DNA from: Opitutia bacterium | Lineage (GTDB): Bacteria; Verrucomicrobiota; Verrucomicrobiia; Opitutales; UBA953 | Assembly (NCBI GenBank): GCA_947460445.1 | Contig: CANHHS010000005.1 | Span: 1 to 24,193 of the forward strand | Reading direction: 5' to 3' | DNA: 24,193 bases | Shown: positions 1 to 7,045 of the stretch, in pieces | Layout: the number at the start of each line of letters is the position of its first letter | How positions within the stretch are numbered: the first letter of the stretch is position 1 | The notes under the pieces: generated by a model | Seen by the model: only the letters and a program-made list of their open reading frames with translations | Database searches by the model: none | What the model was told of the DNA's origin: nothing | Made by a program: the position numbers and the translations under genes

Positions 1-23
1 CCCTCATAAACCGACCCTTTTCC

Positions 24-245
24 ATGTCAAAGTACACTCCAGGTAAGACATCCGCAGCCAACGTGTTGCGCCCTCTCGCCAACGCTGAGTTGGAGAAGCG
101 CGTCCGCGAAAACAGCGATGAACTGCTACAACTTCGTCTCCGCAAGGCTGCTGGATCCGTCGAAAATCCTGCGCGCATTCGCCAGCTCCGCCGGGAAATT
201 GCACGCTGCAAGACCCTCCTCACCCAAAAAACCACTAAGGCCTAA
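24..245 (+). CDS. rpmC: 50S ribosomal protein L29
   Basis: L29 is a small two-helix protein at the rim of the large-subunit exit tunnel, next to L23, where nascent-chain factors dock. The 73-residue product is close to the family length (about 63-70) and has the typical helical pattern: an ELEKRV segment, then a basic RLRKAAG stretch and the RIRQLRREIARCKTLL second helix. The start is the ATG at 24. It is preceded by a pyrimidine-rich stretch with no Shine-Dalgarno motif. The bases before it contain a TAA at 7-9 that could be the stop of rplP (L16), the usual upstream neighbour, but too little is present to confirm this. It lies 11 bases before rpsQ, in the conserved L29-S17 order. Confidence 0.95.
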   Translation: MSKYTPGKTSAANVLRPLANAELEKRVRENSDELLQLRLRKAAGSVENPARIRQLRREIARCKTLLTQKTTKA

Positions 246-256
246 GCCCTTTCCCG

Positions 257-544
257 ATGTCCGATTCCGAATCACGCACACAACGTAAGACGCTGCAAGG
301 CCTCGTCACCTCCCGTTCGGGAGACAAGACGGTCAAGGTCGCTTACCTCTACAAGGTTCCTCACCCTCTGTATGGCAAAGAAGTAAAGCGCCGTACCATT
401 CTTCACGCCCACGACGAAGCTAACACCTGTAAGGTTGGCGATAAAGTCGAGGTCACCCAAACGCGCCCTCTCTCCAAGATGAAGCGCTGGCGCGTCGTTC
501 GTATTATCGAAACTGCCAAGATCGCTCTTGGCCAGGCCGAGTAA
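257..544 (+). CDS. rpsQ: 30S ribosomal protein S17
   Basis: S17 is a primary 16S rRNA-binding protein with an OB fold, needed early in 30S assembly. The 95-residue product shows the family hallmarks: LQGLVTSRSGDKTVKV near the N-terminus, the YLYKVPHPLYGK loop with the basic KEVKRRT segment, the H-A-H-D-E core, the GDKVEV turn, and RPLSKMKRWRVV at the end. It is slightly longer than the usual 80-85 residues because of about 8 polar residues at the N-terminus and a short tail (IALGQAE). The ATG at 257 follows rpmC after 11 bases. No Shine-Dalgarno sequence is present. Confidence 0.96.
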   Translation: MSDSESRTQRKTLQGLVTSRSGDKTVKVAYLYKVPHPLYGKEVKRRTILHAHDEANTCKVGDKVEVTQTRPLSKMKRWRVVRIIETAKIALGQAE

Positions 545-578
545 TTTTCACCCTCAAACACTCTAAAGAGATACTGCC

Positions 579-944
579 ATGATTCAGATGCTTACCCGCC
601 TCGACGTCGCCGATAATACCGGCGCGAAGACGGTGGCCATGATCCGCCGCCTCGGCCAGCTCACCGATACTGCCGCCGTTGGCGACATTATCGTTTGCGC
701 TGTCAAGGATTCCACGCCCGACGCGACCGTCAAAAAGGGCTCTGTTTCGCGCGCAGTGATCGTCCGAACTAAGTTCCCCATCCGTCGTGCGGACGGAAGT
801 TACCTTCGTTTCGATTCAAACGCCGTCGTGTTGCTTGATGATAATGGCAACCCTCGCGGAACGCGTATCTTCGGGCCTGTTGCCCGTGAGCTTCGCAGCA
901 AAAACTTCATGAAAATTATTTCCCTCGCTCCCGAGGTTCTCTGA
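579..944 (+). CDS. rplN: 50S ribosomal protein L14
   Basis: L14 binds 23S rRNA at the subunit interface, forms bridges with 16S rRNA, and is the docking point for the silencing factor RsfS. The 121-residue length matches the family (120-123). The N-terminus MIQMLTRLDVADNTGAK is close to the canonical MIQ...L.VADN.GA signature, and the C-terminus RELRSKNFMKIISLAPEVL matches the conserved LR...FMKI.SLAPEVL ending. It starts 34 bases after rpsQ, one of the larger gaps in this block, with AAAGAGA about 9 bases upstream of the ATG as the nearest purine stretch, which is too weak to call a ribosome binding site. Confidence 0.97.
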   Translation: MIQMLTRLDVADNTGAKTVAMIRRLGQLTDTAAVGDIIVCAVKDSTPDATVKKGSVSRAVIVRTKFPIRRADGSYLRFDSNAVVLLDDNGNPRGTRIFGPVARELRSKNFMKIISLAPEVL

Positions 945-949
945 ACGCC

Positions 950-1225
950 ATGGCTAAGACTGATATCAAGCAAGGCGACGAAGTCGTCGTCATCACCGGA
1001 GCCCACAAGGGCAAACGTGCCAAAGTCGTACGTTACGATCGTCCTGACGAGCGCGTGACGCTCGACGGCATTAATATGGTTAAGCGCCATCTTAAGCGCA
1101 CCGAAGATGGCCAAGGCGGCATCACGGAAAAAGCTGCACCTATTCATCGCTCCAACGTGATGCTTGCTTCTCTCTGGGAGGCACGTCGCGCCAAGCGTCC
1201 TGCTGCCAAAAAAGCCGCTAAATAA
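950..1225 (+). CDS. rplX: 50S ribosomal protein L24
   Basis: L24 is an assembly-initiating protein of the large subunit located near the exit tunnel. The KOW motif is clear: QGDEVVVITGAHKGKRAKV at about residues 8-26, followed by the conserved VTLDGINMVKRHLK strand and the GGITEKAAPIHRSNV segment typical of L24. At 91 residues it is somewhat shorter than the E. coli protein (104). It ends in an Ala/Lys-rich tail (AKRPAAKKAAK), in keeping with the low-complexity tails on other ribosomal proteins here. It starts 5 bases after rplN, so translation is probably coupled. Confidence 0.96.
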   Translation: MAKTDIKQGDEVVVITGAHKGKRAKVVRYDRPDERVTLDGINMVKRHLKRTEDGQGGITEKAAPIHRSNVMLASLWEARRAKRPAAKKAAK

Positions 1226-1251
1226 ACTAACCCACTCTCCTACACACGCCC

Positions 1252-1836
1252 ATGGGCAAGCCCTACCTTAAACAAGTTTACCTCGAGAAGGTCGTACCCG
1301 AGCTTCGTCGCACCCGCGGCTACTCCAACGTCCACCAGGTTCCAACTCTCACCAAGATCTCAATCAACTCCGCATTCAAAGCTGAGGCTGAGAAAGCTCA
1401 AAATGCTGAAGTCGTTAAAGAGATCACCAAGCTCACCGGCCAAAAGCCTGTGATTACGCACGCACGTAAGAGCGTCGCGAGCTTCAAGGTGCGTCAAGAT
1501 ATGCCTCTCGGTTGCATTGTCACTCTTCGTGGCGATCGCATGTGGGACTTCCTTGCGCGTCTTACAATGATTGCATTGCCGATGATTCGCGACTTCCGCG
1601 GTGTCTCCAATCGCCTCGATGGTGCTGGCAATTATTCCCTCGGGATCGCTGACCATACCATCTTCCCGGAAACACAAGCCGACGGCACCCAGCGCGCCAA
1701 TATCGGTCTCGATGTATCTATTGTTACCACGGCAGCTACAGATGAAGAAGGACGCGAATTGCTCCGTCTTCTCGGTATGCCTTTCCGTGTAAGCACCGCT
1801 AAGACCGAAGCGACAGCAACCACAACCCAAGCTTAA
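1252..1836 (+). CDS. rplE: 50S ribosomal protein L5
   Basis: L5 binds 5S rRNA and helps form the central protuberance, contacting P-site tRNA and S13. The 194-residue protein has the family blocks in order: the PTLTKISIN strand, the KLTGQKPVITHARKSVASFKVR 5S-binding region, MPLGCIVTLRGDRMWDF, then the IRDFRGVSN and GNYSLGI.DHTIFPE motifs. Core length fits (about 180); the rest is a Thr/Ala-rich tail (STAKTEATATTTQA) that is not part of the fold. The classical NMGVGEA turn after the first strand is replaced by INSAFKAEAEKAQ, an unusual local sequence. It is 26 bases downstream of rplX. Confidence 0.96.
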   Translation: MGKPYLKQVYLEKVVPELRRTRGYSNVHQVPTLTKISINSAFKAEAEKAQNAEVVKEITKLTGQKPVITHARKSVASFKVRQDMPLGCIVTLRGDRMWDFLARLTMIALPMIRDFRGVSNRLDGAGNYSLGIADHTIFPETQADGTQRANIGLDVSIVTTAATDEEGRELLRLLGMPFRVSTAKTEATATTTQA

Positions 1837-1853
1837 TTCTATAACTTACCGAT

Positions 1854-2159
1854 ATGGCCAAGCAGTCCGTCATCCAGCGCCAGCTCAAACGCGAGCGCAT
1901 CGTCATCAAGCAAGCCGCTAAGCGTGCTGCGCTTAAGAAAATCCTCTCCGACCCTAAGGTCACCGAGGAGGCTTTTTATGCAGCCCAGAGCAAGCTCACC
2001 AAGCTCCCGCGCGATGGTTCGAAAGTTCGCCTCAAGAATCGTTGCCCCATTTCCGGTCGTCCACGTGCCTTTATCCGTAAATTCGGACTCTCCCGTATTA
2101 CCTTCCGCGAGCTCGCGCTCAACGGCCAGATCCCTGGCGTGACGAAGGCTTCTTGGTAA
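1854..2159 (+). CDS. rpsN: 30S ribosomal protein S14, zinc-independent type
   Basis: S14 sits in the 30S head near S3, S10 and S19 and is a late-assembling protein. At 101 residues this is the long form. The core RLKNRCPISGRPRAFIRKFGLSR is the conserved S14 signature, but only one cysteine remains, so the CxxC...CxxC zinc ribbon of the short form is absent. This is the zinc-independent (C-minus) paralogue, here in the normal spc position between rplE and rpsH rather than in a zinc-starvation locus. The C-terminus GQIPGVTKASW is canonical. The start is the ATG at 1854. Confidence 0.96.
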   Translation: MAKQSVIQRQLKRERIVIKQAAKRAALKKILSDPKVTEEAFYAAQSKLTKLPRDGSKVRLKNRCPISGRPRAFIRKFGLSRITFRELALNGQIPGVTKASW

Positions 2160-2169
2160 CCTTACAAAC

Positions 2170-2568
2170 ATGTCTGCTTCTTCTGATACACTTGGTGACT
2201 TTTTGACCACGCTGCGCAACGGCTCTAAAGCCGAGCGCGCAACTGTCACTGGACAATGGTCCCGCATCCGCGAAGGTGTCGCCCGCATCCTCAAGGATTC
2301 TGGTTACATCAAGGGCTACCGTCGCGCCGAGAAGGATGGCCTGCCTGTACTCGAGGTTGAACTCAAGTACGTCGCGGGTGCACCTGCCATCACAGGCATC
2401 GAGCGCATTTCCACTCCCGGTCGCCGCGTTTACGCTGGCAACTCGGATATTCCTAAGGTCATCGGCGGCATGGGCGTTACCATTGTCACCACATCCAAAG
2501 GAATTCTCACCGATGTCGATTGCCGCCGCCAGAAAGTCTCTGGTGAGTTGCTCGCCAAAGTCTGGTAA
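2170..2568 (+). CDS. rpsH: 30S ribosomal protein S8
   Basis: S8 is a primary binder of 16S rRNA helix 21 and in E. coli also the translational repressor of the spc operon. The 132-residue product matches the family length. Visible motifs are the N-terminal DFLTTLRNG (family: D.LTRIRNA), the ILKDSGYIKGY strand, ISTPGRRVYAG, IPKVIGGMGVTIVTTSKGILTD and the C-terminal SGELLAKVW. The Ser-Thr-Ser of the rRNA-contacting loop is Thr-Thr-Ser here. It begins 10 bases after rpsN. I did not identify an S8 autoregulatory RNA target in the rplX-rplE spacer, though a structure comparison was not possible by eye. Confidence 0.96.
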   Translation: MSASSDTLGDFLTTLRNGSKAERATVTGQWSRIREGVARILKDSGYIKGYRRAEKDGLPVLEVELKYVAGAPAITGIERISTPGRRVYAGNSDIPKVIGGMGVTIVTTSKGILTDVDCRRQKVSGELLAKVW

Positions 2569-2589
2569 CCCTCCCTACACCTTCCTGTC

Positions 2590-3123
2590 ATGAGCCGCAT
2601 TGGTAAGCTTCCTGTTCCTATCCCCGCTGGCGTAAAAGTCGCGATCCAAGGACCCACCGTAAACGTCGAAGGCCCTAAGGGTAAGCTTTCGCGTACATTT
2701 AAGGGCGTGAGCTTCACGCTCGCTGACAACGTTGTTACTGTCGCCCCCCAGGGTGAAAGTCGCGAAGTTGGCGCACTCTTTGGTACCGCCCGCGCAATCC
2801 TTCGTAACATGGTCGAAGGTTGTGCGACCGGTTATAAGAAGAATCTCGAAATTCAGGGCGTCGGTTTCAAGGCCATCCTCAAGGGTGACTTGCTCGACCT
2901 CGTCCTCGGTTACTCTCACCCGATTCAGTATAAAGTACCTGCAGGTGTAAAAATCGTTATCACGGAAAACGTAAAAATCGAAGTCACTGGCCCTGATCTC
3001 CACCTCGTGGGTCAAGTTGCTGCTGACATTAAGCATTACTATCCTGTTGAGCCTTACAAAGGTAAGGGTGTTCGTATTGTTGGCCAACACGTCCGCCGTA
3101 AGGAAGGCAAGAAGACGGCTTAA
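2590..3123 (+). CDS. rplF: 50S ribosomal protein L6
   Basis: L6 lies near the sarcin-ricin loop and the GTPase-associated centre and is required for late 50S assembly. The 177-residue length equals the bacterial norm. Motifs are the N-terminal SRIGKLPVPIPAGV, the VEGPKGKLSRTF segment, GVGFKAILKGDLLDLVLGYSHP in the second half, and the C-terminal EPYKGKGVRIVGQHVRRKEGKK, which contains the family signature around PYKGKG. The two alpha/beta subdomains are both complete. It starts 21 bases after rpsH with no Shine-Dalgarno sequence and is followed by rplR after 15 bases. Confidence 0.97.
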   Translation: MSRIGKLPVPIPAGVKVAIQGPTVNVEGPKGKLSRTFKGVSFTLADNVVTVAPQGESREVGALFGTARAILRNMVEGCATGYKKNLEIQGVGFKAILKGDLLDLVLGYSHPIQYKVPAGVKIVITENVKIEVTGPDLHLVGQVAADIKHYYPVEPYKGKGVRIVGQHVRRKEGKKTA

Positions 3124-3138
3124 TTCGCTTTTTGTAAC

Positions 3139-3516
3139 ATGAACAAGCCCGCCAATAAGGTACACCGTAAGCAGTCGCTCGCTCAAAAGCGTCGCTGGCG
3201 CTTGCGTAAGCGCGTCCGCGGCACAGCTGCACGCCCTCGTCTCTCCGTCAAGTTCACGCACCTTCACATCCATGCCCAAGCGGTTGATGATGACAAAGGT
3301 GTCACGGTTGCATTTGCGAGTACGACCGAGAAGGACTTCCGCGCTGCAAAAATTCGCCCGAATATCAAAGGTGCTTCCGCTTTCGGAAAAGCCTTTGCCC
3401 AGCGCGCTGTCAAAGCCGGCATCAAAGCCGTCGTTCTCGATCGCGGTGCGCGTTCATACCACGGTGCCGTCAAAGCATTTGCCGAGACTGCCCGCGAAGG
3501 TGGCCTCTCTTTCTAA
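3139..3516 (+). CDS. rplR: 50S ribosomal protein L18
   Basis: L18 binds 5S rRNA together with L5 and helps anchor it in the central protuberance. The 125-residue protein has the basic N-terminal arm (KRRWRLRKRVRGTAARPRL) followed by the conserved core: SVKFTHLHIHAQAVDDDKGVTVA.AST, then the IKAVVLDRGARSYHGAVKAFAE.AREGGL.F ending, which is the strongest family signature (VFDRGG..YHGRV.A.A.AAREAGL.F). In the usual VFDRGG block the second glycine is an alanine here. The N-terminus carries about 5-8 more residues than the E. coli protein. Confidence 0.96.
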   Translation: MNKPANKVHRKQSLAQKRRWRLRKRVRGTAARPRLSVKFTHLHIHAQAVDDDKGVTVAFASTTEKDFRAAKIRPNIKGASAFGKAFAQRAVKAGIKAVVLDRGARSYHGAVKAFAETAREGGLSF

Positions 3517-3538
3517 TCTTACTATCTAACAACTTATT

Positions 3539-4153
3539 ATGAGCGAACAGACTCCGAGCCCCGCACCTGCTTCTGGCAGCGCTAAGGCCCCTGCTGGTGG
3601 TAACGGTAATGCCGGCGGCAATAACCGCGGTCCGCGTGATTCGCGTGGCGGCCCTCGTCGTGGCGGCCCACGCCCTCCACGTCGTGATGATCGTCCTGTC
3701 TCTGAATATAACGACAAGGTCGTTAACGTGAACCGTTGTGCGAAGGTCGTCAAAGGCGGCCGCCGCTTCAACTTTGCTGCGCTCGTTGTATCGGGTGACG
3801 GTAAAGGTCGCGTCGGTATTGGTTATGGTAAGGCCAAGGAAGTTCCCGATGCGATTCGCAAGGGCACAGAGCGTGCACACCGTGCTCTCGCTACTGTCAA
3901 TCTTCGTGGTAACACCATTCCTCACGACGTCATTGGACGTTGTGATGGTGGCGTTGTTATGCTTCGCCCAGCTGCGCCTGGTACCGGTCTGATTGCTGGC
4001 GGCGGCGTTCGCGCTGTCTTGGAAGTCGCAGGCCTTAAGGACGTCCTTTCCAAGTCGATGGGATCGAATAACCCTCAGGCGATTGTGAAAGCAACGCTCG
4101 ATGGTCTTTCCCAATTACGCACTCTCGCACAAATCAAAGCTATCCGCTCTTAA
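3539..4153 (+). CDS. rpsE: 30S ribosomal protein S5 with Gly/Arg-rich N-terminal extension
   Basis: S5 shapes the mRNA entry channel and affects decoding accuracy. The double-stranded RNA-binding-like and S5 C-terminal domains are intact: VNRCAKVVKGGRRFNFAALVV, GDGKGRVGIGYGKAKEVPDAIRKG, then TIPHDVIGRCDGGVVML, APGTGLIAGGGVRAVLE and DVLSKSMGSNNP. At 204 residues it is about 40 longer than E. coli S5 (167). The excess is entirely N-terminal: an Ala/Pro/Ser stretch (residues 1-20), an Asn/Gly stretch, and a GPR/GGPRRGG block (about residues 30-48), before the conserved part begins near VSEYNDKVV. The ATG at 3539 is the only start that includes the extension; the next methionine lies far inside the core. 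It is 12 bases upstream of rplO, with no rpmD between. Confidence 0.96.
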   Translation: MSEQTPSPAPASGSAKAPAGGNGNAGGNNRGPRDSRGGPRRGGPRPPRRDDRPVSEYNDKVVNVNRCAKVVKGGRRFNFAALVVSGDGKGRVGIGYGKAKEVPDAIRKGTERAHRALATVNLRGNTIPHDVIGRCDGGVVMLRPAAPGTGLIAGGGVRAVLEVAGLKDVLSKSMGSNNPQAIVKATLDGLSQLRTLAQIKAIRS

Positions 4154-4165
4154 GCGGTAACGATT

Positions 4166-4630
4166 ATGAAACTCCACAATCTCCCAACTATTGAAGGTGC
4201 CACGCACCGTCACAAGCGCCTCGGCTGCGGTCGTGGATCAGGACACGGCAAGACTTCAGGTCGTGGCCACAAAGGTATGAAGGCCCGCTCCGGCGGTGGC
4301 CATCGTCCTGGCTTCGAAGGCGGTCAAATGCCTCTCTACCGTCGTTTGCCTCACCGCGGATTCCGTAACATCAACCGCGTCGAGTTCGAAGTGGTCAATG
4401 TAGCGGATCTCGAGGCTGTCGAAGGTGCTAAACTTAGCTCAGCTGAACTCGTTGCAGCTGGCCTGATCCGTAGCGCTGATTCCAAACTTAAGGTTCTCGG
4501 GAATGGCGAAATTAAACGCGCCGTCACCATTACTGCTCACGCATTTTCGGGTTCCGCGAAAGCGAAGATCGAAAAAGCAGGTGGTAAGGCTGTCCTGATT
4601 GCTACCGCACCGGCCCCTGAGGCTAAGTAA
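4166..4630 (+). CDS. rplO: 50S ribosomal protein L15
   Basis: L15 is a late-assembly 50S protein that threads through 23S rRNA domains. The glycine- and arginine-rich N-terminal arm is typical: RLGCGRGSGHGKTSGRGHKG, then ARSGGGHRPGFEGGQMPLYRRLPHRGF, which is the core family signature. The globular C-terminal half has GEIKRAVTITAHAFSGSAKAKIEKAGGKA, ending in a short Ala/Pro tail. The length (154) is slightly above the usual 144-150. It follows rpsE directly after 12 bases, a position where many bacteria have rpmD (L30). Confidence 0.96.
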   Translation: MKLHNLPTIEGATHRHKRLGCGRGSGHGKTSGRGHKGMKARSGGGHRPGFEGGQMPLYRRLPHRGFRNINRVEFEVVNVADLEAVEGAKLSSAELVAAGLIRSADSKLKVLGNGEIKRAVTITAHAFSGSAKAKIEKAGGKAVLIATAPAPEAK

Positions 4631-4651
4631 GGCTTCGCGCCGCGCCACTTG

Positions 4652-6184
4652 ATGTTGGCTTCATTTCTCAACTGCTGGCGCATCCCGGAACTCCGGGCGC
4701 GTATCCTTGCGACTATTGGGCTGATTTTTATCGCTCGGATTGGCGCAAACATTCCTCTTCCGGGCGTCGACCCGAAAGACATTTTGGCTTACTACCAATC
4801 CATGGCGGACAACGCCAGTGGTGGCGTGGTTGCGATGTATAATATGTTCACCGGTGGTGCCCTCCTCAAGGGAGCGGTTTTCTCGCTGGGCATCATGCCG
4901 TACATCAGTGCCTCGATTTTGATGCAGTTAATGACTGCGGTTGTGCCAACCTTGGCGCGTCTTCAGCAAGAAGGAGAAGTTGGTCGCCAAAAACTCGCTC
5001 AGTACTCCCGCTACCTGACAATCCTCATTGCGATTATTCAATCTAGTTTACTGTTGGGTGCCTTTTGTAATCCGCAGTCAGTTGGCCAAGCATTGGGCCT
5101 AGGCAGTGATTTCCGTGGCGTGATTGTGGTGATGGAGAATCAAACGCTCTTCGTCATTCTCGGCGTCATTCTCTTAACCACAGGTTCTGTGGTCATGCTT
5201 TGGCTCGGCGAACAGATTACTCAGCGCGGCATTGGTAATGGAACGTCCGTTCTTATTACGATTGGTATTCTGGCCGACATCCCTGGCGCCGTTCGCTCCT
5301 TCATTACCGTCGCCTTTGGAGGTGCCGAAGGAAGTGGCGCTGATATGCATGGCCCAGAAAAAGCCGTCGGCATGGTCATCCTCTTCTTGGTCGTTACCGC
5401 TGCAATGGTGGCCTTAAATCAGGCAGTTCGTAAAGTGCCTGTGCAATATGCTCAGCGCATGGTAGGTCGTAAGATGTACGGCGGACAAAGTACCTACCTT
5501 CCGCTGAAGGTTAACTACGCGGGTGTCATGCCGGTGATTTTTGCTGGGGCGATCTTGTCATTCCCGCCGATGCTCTTCCGATTCCTCGCATCCAACTTTA
5601 CCCAAGTTGGATTCCTCGGAGATTGGGCTAATCAGTTACAGTACCCAACAGTCACCCATTACGTCATCCTTGCGCTGCTCATCTTCGGCTTCAGTTATTT
5701 CTGGATATCGATTATGTTCCGTCCGGTACAGATCGCAGACGATTTGAAGAAGAACAATGGATATATCGTTGGCGTGCGCCCAGGCGCTCCCACGGCACAG
5801 TTCCTCGACTTCGTGATGACGCGTCTAACGCTCGCTGGATCACTTTTCCTGCTGATCATTGCTCTGCTGCCAGATTTCTTCATGTATAAGCTCTCGTTCC
5901 CTGCGCGCCTGGCGACATTCCTTGGCGGCACAGGTGGACTGATTACGGTTGGCGTGGTTCTCGATACGATGCGCCAAGTCGAAACCTTCCTCTTGCAGAG
6001 CCACTATGACGGCTTCTTGCGCAAAGGTCGCGTGGGTGGCGTTGCCACACCTGTGCCTCAGCGTCGTGAGCCCTCGGCTGACGCGAACACCAGTCTCGGT
6101 TCAGCGGGCACAGCGTGTATTGTCCTTTTCGTCTTGGGTATTGCGGCGTGGATTTATCAACACGCAAGCGCTCTCGGTTTCTAA
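4652..6184 (+). CDS. secY: Protein translocase subunit SecY, with C-terminal extension
   Basis: SecY is the pore subunit of the SecYEG channel for Sec-dependent export and membrane insertion. The N-terminus has the usual amphipathic start (ASFLNCWRIPELRARIL) and a first membrane helix ending in the RIGANIPLPGVD motif. The plug/TM2 region (GGALLKGAVFSLGIMPYISASI), QRGIGNGTSVLI, the basic RRxP-like RKVPVQYAQRM loop and the GYIVGVRPG loop are all conserved. At 510 residues it is about 65 longer than E. coli SecY (443). The canonical end (family: QYE..L.K, here SHYDGFLRKGRVGG) is followed by a polar linker and an additional hydrophobic segment (about residues 487-505). I chose the ATG at 4652; an in-frame TTG at 4649 directly precedes it. 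Confidence 0.96.
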   Translation: MLASFLNCWRIPELRARILATIGLIFIARIGANIPLPGVDPKDILAYYQSMADNASGGVVAMYNMFTGGALLKGAVFSLGIMPYISASILMQLMTAVVPTLARLQQEGEVGRQKLAQYSRYLTILIAIIQSSLLLGAFCNPQSVGQALGLGSDFRGVIVVMENQTLFVILGVILLTTGSVVMLWLGEQITQRGIGNGTSVLITIGILADIPGAVRSFITVAFGGAEGSGADMHGPEKAVGMVILFLVVTAAMVALNQAVRKVPVQYAQRMVGRKMYGGQSTYLPLKVNYAGVMPVIFAGAILSFPPMLFRFLASNFTQVGFLGDWANQLQYPTVTHYVILALLIFGFSYFWISIMFRPVQIADDLKKNNGYIVGVRPGAPTAQFLDFVMTRLTLAGSLFLLIIALLPDFFMYKLSFPARLATFLGGTGGLITVGVVLDTMRQVETFLLQSHYDGFLRKGRVGGVATPVPQRREPSADANTSLGSAGTACIVLFVLGIAAWIYQHASALGF

Positions 6185-6198
6185 ACTGAGTTGTTGTG

Positions 6199-6960
6199 AT
6201 GATTGATATCCACTCCCGAGTTGACGTGGAGGGCATGCGTGCCGCTGGTAAGGCAGCTGCGCAGGTTTTGGCTGAACTACGTCCGCTAGTTCAACCAGGC
6301 ATTTCCACGGCCGAGTTGGATGCGGCCGCTGCCAATCTCATGAAGCTTCATGGGTGCACCAGTGCTTGCCATGGGTATGTTGTCGGCCGCCTCACTTATC
6401 CCGGGTATATTTGCATTTCGCTGAATGATGAGATTGTCCATGGCATCGGTCGCGATGATCGATTCATCCAAGATGGCGATGTCGTTTCCCTTGATGTGGT
6501 GATCCGTAAAAACGGTTTCGTGGGTGACAATGCTTATACGGTTCTGGTTGGGTCTGTGCCTGAGCCTGCCCGCAAACTTTGTCAGGCGACTGAAAATGCA
6601 TTGATGGCTGGCATTTCTGCGGTTCGACCCGGGGGAAGGGTAGGGGACATCTCTGCGGCCATTCAGGGGGCAATACAGCCTTTCGGATTTGGGATTGTCC
6701 GCGAGTTCGTCGGCCACGGGGTTGGGCGCCAAATGCATGAAGAACCCCAGATCCCGAATTGGGGGTCCAAGGGTACGGGGGCTAAATTAGTCCCCGGAAT
6801 GGCTTTAGCGATAGAACCCATGGTCACTTTGGGGTCGCCAAAGATCCTTATGGCGGCCGACGGGTGGACCGCCCAGACCAAGGATGGCAGGGTTGCTGCC
6901 CACTACGAACACACGGTTTTGGTCACTGAAGAGGGGGTAGAGGTCCTAACACGCATTTAA
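6199..6960 (+). CDS. map: Methionine aminopeptidase, type I
   Basis: This enzyme removes the initiator methionine from nascent proteins. The pita-bread fold and all metal ligands are visible: Asp99 and Asp110 (LDV and VGDN), His173 (VGHGVGR), Glu206 (AIEPM) and Glu237 (HYEHT), with the substrate-contact histidine at His81 (IVHGI). The 253-residue length is normal for type Ia without an N-terminal SH3 or zinc finger module. The start is the ATG at 6199; an in-frame GTG directly before it is less likely. It follows secY after 14 bases, with adk absent from between them. The 3' half uses many GGG codons and G-runs, unlike the ribosomal genes around it. An 85-base gap to rpsM follows. Confidence 0.95.
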   Translation: MIDIHSRVDVEGMRAAGKAAAQVLAELRPLVQPGISTAELDAAAANLMKLHGCTSACHGYVVGRLTYPGYICISLNDEIVHGIGRDDRFIQDGDVVSLDVVIRKNGFVGDNAYTVLVGSVPEPARKLCQATENALMAGISAVRPGGRVGDISAAIQGAIQPFGFGIVREFVGHGVGRQMHEEPQIPNWGSKGTGAKLVPGMALAIEPMVTLGSPKILMAADGWTAQTKDGRVAAHYEHTVLVTEEGVEVLTRI

Positions 6961-6985
6961 TCCCATTTTATGCTTCCCTTACCCC

Positions 6986-6991
6986 TATAAA
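6986..6991 (+). promoter_or_regulatory. Possible -10 element before rpsM
   Basis: The 85-base map-rpsM gap is AT-rich at first and contains TATAAA at 6986-6991, followed by a long pyrimidine tract up to the rpsM start. No convincing -35 hexamer sits 16-18 bases upstream. In many bacteria a separate promoter serves the alpha operon (rpsM-rplQ), so this is the natural place for one. The evidence is only the hexamer and the position; the map and rpsM genes may simply be co-transcribed. Confidence 0.25.
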
Positions 6992-7045
6992 CTAAGCAAT
7001 TTTCGACCCTTTTCCCCCTCTCTCCTCCCAACCGCACGGACACAT

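Noticed and set aside
2575..3279. Long antisense ORF (234 codons) opposite rplF and rplR
   Set aside because: It is a shadow of strong codon bias in the ribosomal genes; the product resembles no family and has no start context. The same applies to the antisense ORFs at 3470-4114, 1360-1830 and 14735-15436.
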